Positions 30,155-33,586 of a DNA stretch of 33,586 bases are shown one piece after another. The notes beneath the pieces were generated by a model that did no database searches, was not told the DNA's origin, and was given only the letters and a program-made list of their open reading frames with translations. Made by a program: the position numbers and the translations under genes. Origin of the DNA: a virus; the IMG/VR virus record IMGVR_UViG_3300049477_000163, positions 1-33,586 of that record. One strand, 5' to 3'. Each line of letters starts with the position of its first letter. Within the stretch, counting starts at the first letter, position 1.

Positions 30155-30330
30155 ATGACGAAGACACTATAGAGCTAGCTGAGGATTTAGAAATAGCGAT
30201 GAAGGCACTAGAGCGCATTCACGCGCTCGCTAATCGCGCCATCAAATGGGGCGATGAGTTTGACAGGCTTCACGATATTCTAGAAGATTCAGAGTGTACT
30301 TTAAGACAGCTTGGAAAGGTAAAGTCTTGA
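30151..30330 (+). CDS. Small acidic helical protein, 59 aa
   Basis: The GTG at 30151 lies in a GTGA overlap, with AAGGAG upstream. The product is one long acidic helix (IELAEDLEIAMKALERIHAL, then WGDEFDRLHDILEDSECTLRQL). Tight coupling on both sides supports it. Function unknown. It could be a small adaptor for one of its neighbours. Confidence 0.6.
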   Translation: MNDEDTIELAEDLEIAMKALERIHALANRAIKWGDEFDRLHDILEDSECTLRQLGKVKS

Positions 30331-30425
30331 CGAAACAAGAGATGACATTATTTTTAATCATAGCCCTAGGTGTATGTGCTTTTATCATAGGTGCATATCT
30401 TGGCGCGGAGTTATATCAAGAATGA
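30327..30425 (+). CDS. Tiny membrane peptide, 32 aa
   Basis: TTG at 30327 overlaps the previous stop (TTGA). ATG at 30342 is an alternative. The product is a single membrane helix (LFLIIALGVCAFIIGAYLGA) with a polar end. The stop overlaps the ATG of the next gene (ATGA). With the 27-aa peptide it makes a second one-helix protein in this operon. Confidence 0.5.
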   Translation: MTKQEMTLFLIIALGVCAFIIGAYLGAELYQE

Positions 30426-30595
30426 AAGACGAGAAAGAAACGCTCATATTTAAAGGGCCAAGATTTGATGAGACGATAAAAAACTGGCACGTTGAAATCT
30501 GTCCAGACGTTTATTTTGGATGCCCCAGAAGACCTAACATGTGGGTGCGTTTTTGGCAGTTTATTTTATTAGGCTGGACATGGACTTTAAGATGA
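30422..30595 (+). CDS. Small aromatic-rich protein, 57 aa
   Basis: I take the ATG at 30422 (MKDEKETLIFKGPRFD), which overlaps the previous stop, rather than the longer open frame. The C-terminal part is rich in Trp and Phe (MWVRFWQFILLGWTWTL) and may sit at a membrane. No family is known. The stop overlaps the next possible ATG (ATGA). Confidence 0.55.
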   Translation: MKDEKETLIFKGPRFDETIKNWHVEICPDVYFGCPRRPNMWVRFWQFILLGWTWTLR

Positions 30596-30690
30596 ATATT
30601 TTCACCACAGTCCAGAATGGAATATTAACGTCGTTTGCGATGTTTGTTGCGCCGGTGGGCTGTGGTGATTTTTTTGTGTGTCGGGGCTAA
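30592..30690 (+). CDS. Possible tiny protein, 32 aa
   Basis: The ATG lies in the ATGA overlap. The frame (MNIFTTVQNGILTSFAMFV) would end with two Cys and a basic residue. But its bases also form the stem-loop at 30602-30675, so the apparent gene may be a by-product of that structure. Weak call. Confidence 0.3.
   Translation: MNIFTTVQNGILTSFAMFVAPVGCGDFFVCRG
30602..30675 (+). terminator. Nested stem-loop with T run, likely terminator
   Basis: The arms TCACCACAGTCC (30602-30613) and GGGCTGTGGTGA (30657-30668) pair over 12 bp with one G-U. The 43-base loop holds a second 7-bp hairpin (AACGTCG 30627-30633 with CGATGTT 30638-30644, one G-U, loop TTTG). Seven T follow. It would end the transcript of the small-gene cluster. 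Confidence 0.65.
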
Positions 30691-30701
30691 TCAGGCTTAA
30701 A

Positions 30702-30766
30702 TCATCGGCATGCCTGGGTGATGGCCGGGAGTATTAATCTATCCGATGAACCGGCACATATTTTTT
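30702..30766 (+). promoter_or_regulatory. Possible pseudoknot leader before the methyltransferase gene
   Basis: TCATCGG (30702-30708) pairs with CCGATGA (30743-30749), and GCCGG (30724-30728) pairs with CCGGC (30751-30755). The order of arms is left1, left2, right1, right2, the pattern of an H-type pseudoknot. Six T follow at 30761-30766, then the AGGGG ribosome site. A palindrome GGCATGCC at 30707-30714 offers another fold. No known riboswitch was recognised. Confidence 0.35.
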
Positions 30767-30777
30767 GAGGGGTTAGT

Positions 30778-31272
30778 GTGAGCGATAAAAGAATTTTAGA
30801 CCCATGTTGTGGCGGCCGAATGTTTTGGTTTAATAAAAAGCACCCACACACAGTATATGGCGATATACGACGCAAAGACTTCATAGCTTGCGATGGTCGC
30901 TCAATTAGCATTCAGCCAGATATTGAAATGGACTTTAAAAATATCCCATTCCCCGACGAAAGTTTTTACCATGTGGTATTTGACCCGCCACATTTAAAGG
31001 GCGCGGGTAAGACTGGATGGATGGCTCAGAAGTATGGGACTCTCGGATCCGACTGGAAGAATGAACTTAAGCTTGGGTTTAAAGAGTGCATGCGCGTGTT
31101 GAAGGTAAATGGCACTTTAATTTTTAAATGGAATGAAGAGTCAATAAAAGTATCGGAGTTAGTTAAGTTATTTGGAGTCGAACCACTCTATGGCCACAGA
31201 ACTAGACAGAGTTCAAAAACCATTTGGATGGCTTTTCTAAAGACGAGCCATGACCAACAAAGCGAGGATTAA
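30778..31272 (+). CDS. SAM-dependent methyltransferase, 164 aa
   Basis: SAM-binding motif I is ILDPCCGGRMFW (6-17), and the catalytic DPPH is at 69-72. The stretch GWMAQKYGTLGSDW (80-93), LGFKECMRVLKVNGTLIFKW (99-118) and the end GHRTRQSSKTIWMAF match a phage class-I methyltransferase group known from many tailed phages. The DPP motif points to DNA or another base with an exocyclic amino group as substrate, but the target is not proved. The GTG at 30778 has AGGGG upstream. The gene begins a new unit after the terminator at 30602-30675, and the leader between them may fold as a pseudoknot. Confidence 0.83.
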   Translation: MSDKRILDPCCGGRMFWFNKKHPHTVYGDIRRKDFIACDGRSISIQPDIEMDFKNIPFPDESFYHVVFDPPHLKGAGKTGWMAQKYGTLGSDWKNELKLGFKECMRVLKVNGTLIFKWNEESIKVSELVKLFGVEPLYGHRTRQSSKTIWMAFLKTSHDQQSED

Positions 31273-31578
31273 ATGACCCACAAATCAGAGCTTGAGGCGG
31301 CGGCAGAGGAATATGGTGCAGACAATAGGCACCTAAAAACGTCGCAGCATTTTATTGATGGAGCCAACTGGGCTTTAACAGAGAGTAGCGTTGTGAAGGA
31401 GCTGAAGAAAGAGAATGAGGAGTTGAAATTACAGCTTGAATTTACAAAACAATACCTAAACCCAGCAGATACTTCATTTCGCGTCATGATGGAGGCTTTT
31501 CATGAATTATCAAGTGAGCAAAAAGACAAGTTGATTGATTTATCAAGATCGCTTGCAAATTTAGCGGAGGCAAAATAA
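31273..31578 (+). CDS. Small phage protein with coiled coil, 101 aa
   Basis: ATG directly follows the methyltransferase stop. The N-terminal motif LEAAAEEYGADN, with FIDGANWAL (27-35), is common in small phage proteins found near replication and modification genes. A coiled coil (VVKELKKENEELKLQLEFTKQYL) follows, then two helices. Function of the group is not known. Its stop overlaps the next ATG (TAATG). Confidence 0.65.
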   Translation: MTHKSELEAAAEEYGADNRHLKTSQHFIDGANWALTESSVVKELKKENEELKLQLEFTKQYLNPADTSFRVMMEAFHELSSEQKDKLIDLSRSLANLAEAK

Positions 31579-31865
31579 TGGATGAGCGAGCCTGTGCGAA
31601 CACAGAAAATAGACACCTTTATAAATTCAGAATGTGGCGAATAAATGTGCGCTATAAATTGGATATGCTAACTCATGCGGCCTTTTGGCGAACGCTTTAC
31701 TTCTTTAGACTTGCTGGAATTTATTCAAGGCTAATGTGTCGCTTAGGTTGGTATCGAAAATTCCCAGATGGCAGGTGTATATATTGCGGCGATGATGCCA
31801 GACAAACCCTCGCCCAACTAACCGCAAAGCACGGCGAGATAACTAAAGGGGATGGGGAGTCGTGA
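31578..31865 (+). CDS. Hypothetical protein, 95 aa
   Basis: The ATG lies in the TAATG overlap. The protein is basic and aromatic (YKFRMWRINVRYKLDML, then FWRTLYFFRLAGIYSRLM), with CIYCG near residue 66 that could bind zinc together with nearby residues. No family recognised. It is coupled to the next gene through a GTGA overlap. Confidence 0.55.
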   Translation: MDERACANTENRHLYKFRMWRINVRYKLDMLTHAAFWRTLYFFRLAGIYSRLMCRLGWYRKFPDGRCIYCGDDARQTLAQLTAKHGEITKGDGES

Positions 31866-32089
31866 GCGAACTATGTGAGCAATGCGATAACTGCCCATGC
31901 GTGTGCCCGAATCAAAACGATGACACTATGACTGTGCTTTATAAAGCTGTACTTGTAAGTCAAAAGCTTAATCTCATGCAGACTGAAGTTATAGCAAAAC
32001 ACGAGTCTATGATTCACTCGACTCGCGTGGCTGTTATGATCTTATATTTAGCTCTATTAACAATATTAATTCATTTAGTAACGAGGTGA
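31862..32089 (+). CDS. Cys-rich small membrane protein, 75 aa
   Basis: The GTG lies in a GTGA overlap. The N-terminus is Cys-rich (CEQCDNCPCVC, six Cys among the first 16 residues), and the C-terminus is a membrane helix (VAVMILYLALLTILIHLV). It would put a metal- or disulfide-binding head at a membrane. No family known. The stop overlaps the start of the next gene. Confidence 0.6.
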   Translation: MSELCEQCDNCPCVCPNQNDDTMTVLYKAVLVSQKLNLMQTEVIAKHESMIHSTRVAVMILYLALLTILIHLVTR

Positions 32090-32484
32090 ACCAAATGGAA
32101 AATCTACCAATAAACATAGTCCTAATAAGCATAACCATCTGCTTAGTCGTAGTGTCGCTGATATTTCTCTCAGCTATTTCGATAAAAAACGATAGAATCA
32201 TGACTAAGGTCATAAACGAATGCGTATCAGATATTAAGAAAATCCAAGCGTGGTCCGAAAACGTAGTAGCAAGGCTGTTAAAAGAATCATCTCGCATAGA
32301 TGATTTAACAGATGATTTTGAGTACTATTTAAAAGTAAATGTAAAAGGGGGAATGGATGCCATTAAAAAAAGGCGCAAGCAAAGAGAGCGTGAGTTACAA
32401 CGTAAGGCTTCTGATAAAAGAGGGCAAATCACCTCGCCAGGCGATGGCCATAGCACTCAATCAGCCCAAGACCAAAAAGCGTAA
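32086..32484 (+). CDS. Single-span membrane protein, 132 aa
   Basis: GTG at 32086 lies in a GTGA overlap, with ATG at 32095 as an alternative. A strong membrane helix (INIVLISITICLVVVSLIFLS) is followed by a helical domain and a basic, polar C-terminus (KKRRKQRERELQRKASDKRG). The last 128 bases also encode the DUF6496-like protein in another frame, so the C-terminal composition may be set by that gene. Function unknown. Confidence 0.55.
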   Translation: MNQMENLPINIVLISITICLVVVSLIFLSAISIKNDRIMTKVINECVSDIKKIQAWSENVVARLLKESSRIDDLTDDFEYYLKVNVKGGMDAIKKRRKQRERELQRKASDKRGQITSPGDGHSTQSAQDQKA

Positions 32485-32500
32485 AAAGACCAAATCATGA
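32357..32500 (+). CDS. DUF6496-like small basic protein, 47 aa, in an overlapping frame
   Basis: The sequence MPLKKGASKESVSYNVRLL, then EGKSPRQAMAIALNQPKTKKRKK matches the well-known small phage pattern MPL.KG.SK..I..NI......G.P..QA.AIAL..., often called DUF6496. The start is ATG at 32357 behind a GGGGGA site, and the stop overlaps the ATG of the next gene (ATGA). It lies within the 3' part of the membrane-protein gene in another frame. The pattern and the coupling make it more secure than many larger frames. Function unknown. Confidence 0.75.
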   Translation: MPLKKGASKESVSYNVRLLIKEGKSPRQAMAIALNQPKTKKRKKTKS

Positions 32501-32904
32501 AAGAGATATGGGTTTACTCTAAATCCGTTGGCGACATGTCTGTGTATTATGCCGAATGTTCTAATAACAGGTTTTTAGCAGGTAAAATTAAAGGCACTGA
32601 AATGGACGCCATTATCACAGCGCTTTTTGCGTTTATGGCAACATTGGGACCAGAGAACATAAATATATTTTTCCATAAAGATCAAACGGACATTTGGAAT
32701 GAGTTTAATGTTTATGAAAAAGACCAGAACCTTTTTATTAATATTTTAAATAGAAAATCATACGCGGCTTCGTTTAAAAAATATCATGCAGTAATTCATA
32801 GCTTTAGTTTTTTGGTAAGATATCATTTAATAAATCCATCTAGTAACAAATCAGAAATGATAAAAAATTACGTTCAAAAAATATGTGAACGTGAAAATAA
32901 ATAA
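32497..32904 (+). CDS. Hypothetical protein, 135 aa
   Basis: The ATG overlaps the DUF6496-like stop. The protein is alpha/beta (MKEIWVYSKSVGDMSVYYAE, GTEMDAIITALFAFMATLGPENINIFFHKDQTDIWNEF). The order of strand, helix and strand is loosely like an RNase H fold, but the Asp residues needed are not clear, so I do not call it. It is the last gene of the rightward cluster. Its stop lies 5 bases from the stop of the late operon. Confidence 0.55.
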   Translation: MKEIWVYSKSVGDMSVYYAECSNNRFLAGKIKGTEMDAIITALFAFMATLGPENINIFFHKDQTDIWNEFNVYEKDQNLFINILNRKSYAASFKKYHAVIHSFSFLVRYHLINPSSNKSEMIKNYVQKICERENK

Positions 32905-32910
32905 TTTTTT
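32868..32910 (+). terminator. Possible terminator at the convergent gene ends
   Basis: TTACGTTCA (32868-32876) pairs with TGAACGTGA (32886-32894), 9 bp with one G-U, loop of 9. A T run follows at 32905-32910, about 10 bases after the stem, which is far for a standard terminator. It lies in the 3' end of the last rightward gene. Confidence 0.35.
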
Positions 32911-33586
32911 TACCACATTATAATTACGCGACCCGAGGCACCGTTGCCACCGGTGCCAGATGGGCTTCCAGATTGTCTGCCGTTACCACCAGCTCCACCG
33001 CCCCCGCCATTTACTACTGCATTGCCACCGTTACCGGCCTCAGTATTAACGCCCGCCCCACCGGCGAGATAAGATGCGCCGCCGCCGCCACCGGACCCAT
33101 AGGCTGGTGACCCGCCACCAATACCGCCCACAGCCCTAACTTGAACAAATGCGCTTCTGCCGCCGTCGCCGCCAGCCACGCTCACGCCGTCTCTACCGCC
33201 GCCGCCGCCAGAAAGTAATGCGCCATCGTCGCCGTCAGCGGCCGTAGAATTTGCCCCTCTATAAATAGAGGCACCGCCGCCGCCGGCATATCTTTTGCCC
33301 AAAAAATCAACGTAACAAGTGCCGCCGTCAGCTGCGGTTTCTGGGTTTGAGTTGCCATCTGTTCCGCCCACTTCCGAGGCATTTGATCCGCCGCCGCCGC
33401 CATAACCAGGCATTGCATATAGTTTTCCGCCAGACCACTCAACAGTTGTCGCAGTTCCATTTGACCCAATCCCGCCAGCAGTTGATGAACTTCCGGCGGC
33501 GCCGCCCGCCCCACCAGTTCCGATAACAATTGTCATGGTTTCTAATGGCGTAACAGAAATTGGACATATCTGATATGATCCCCCAC
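32910..33586 (-). CDS. Glycine-rich tail protein, C-terminal part (continues from 1)
   Basis: The frame enters at 33586 in phase with the gene that starts at 226 and runs to a TAA at 32910, giving residues 76-300 of one protein. After the poly-Gly run it reads SYQICPISVTPLETMTIVIG, then a long Gly/Ala/Ser-rich domain with many GG and GGGGG blocks, ending NGASGRVIIMW. This VxPxxxxTIxIG..G.GG pattern and the end G.V.I.W are typical of glycine-rich phage tail-tip proteins. The ATG at 33536 is internal, not the true start. It is the last gene of the leftward operon. Confidence 0.85.
   Translation of the reverse strand, partial: GGSYQICPISVTPLETMTIVIGTGGAGGAAGSSSTAGGIGSNGTATTVEWSGGKLYAMPGYGGGGGSNASEVGGTDGNSNPETAADGGTCYVDFLGKRYAGGGGASIYRGANSTAADGDDGALLSGGGGGRDGVSVAGGDGGRSAFVQVRAVGGIGGGSPAYGSGGGGGASYLAGGAGVNTEAGNGGNAVVNGGGGGAGGNGRQSGSPSGTGGNGASGRVIIMW

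Noticed and set aside
33182-33529. Minus-strand frame of 115 residues within the glycine-rich gene
   Set aside because: It is an out-of-frame reading of GGC/GGT-rich codons. The true frame joins the gene at 226 and has the known tail-protein pattern.
1-33586. tRNA genes, CRISPR arrays, insertion sequences, integrase or attachment sites
   Set aside because: I looked for T-arm-like motifs, regularly spaced repeats and transposase or recombinase motifs and found none. The only regular repeats are the coding 9-bp array and the short iterons.

Overview
The window reads as the complete genome of a tailed phage (Caudoviricetes, siphovirus-type: tape measure, tail tube and tail-assembly chaperones are present, no contractile sheath is seen). 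The two window ends join in frame. A minus-strand gene that starts at 226 runs off position 1 inside a poly-glycine stretch and continues at 33586, down to a stop at 32910, giving one 300-residue glycine-rich tail protein. A circular map or a circularly permuted molecule of 33,586 bp is therefore the simplest reading. The host is probably Gram-negative, because an M15 endolysin, a holin-like protein and a spanin-like pair are present, but I cannot name it. No integrase, excisionase or CI-like repressor was recognised.

Layout. (1) 22477 down to 1 and on to 32910, all leftward: a ParB-domain protein and Dam-type methylase, then small and large terminase, portal, two virion-morphogenesis paralogues, scaffold, major capsid, decoration and fibre-like proteins, a papain-fold hydrolase, connector, tail terminator, tail tube, frameshifted chaperones, tape measure, distal tail and fibre proteins, holin, endolysin, tail tip and the glycine-rich tail protein. 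Most starts overlap the preceding stop or follow it closely, as in one long late operon. (2) 22464-24028, mainly rightward: spanin-like genes, an AT-hook protein, a reverse-strand membrane coiled-coil protein, and a short operon ending in a 49-residue ribbon-helix-helix regulator behind two tandem TGTGTCACA palindromes. (3) 24038-26721, leftward: a zinc/DUF3820-like protein, an AT-rich repeat region that may be the origin, and a primase-polymerase/VirE helicase. (4) 27147-32904, rightward: a Sak4-like ATPase, an SSB/DUF669-like protein, a reverse-strand VRR-NUC nuclease, a Gp157-like protein, many tiny coupled genes, a SAM-dependent methyltransferase and further small genes, meeting the late operon tail to tail at 32904/32910.

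How the parts fit. Primase-helicase, Sak4-like annealase/recombinase, SSB-like protein and VRR-NUC nuclease form a replication-recombination set. Two methyltransferases may modify phage DNA. The least explained part is the non-coding control DNA. Between the two replication operons (26722-27146) lies a structured leader or small RNA ending in a strong terminator. Its loop is perfectly complementary over 9 bases to the ribosome-binding region of the Sak4-like gene, and an alternative pairing could disrupt the terminator. Two nested stem-loops and a possible pseudoknot occur elsewhere in the rightward region.
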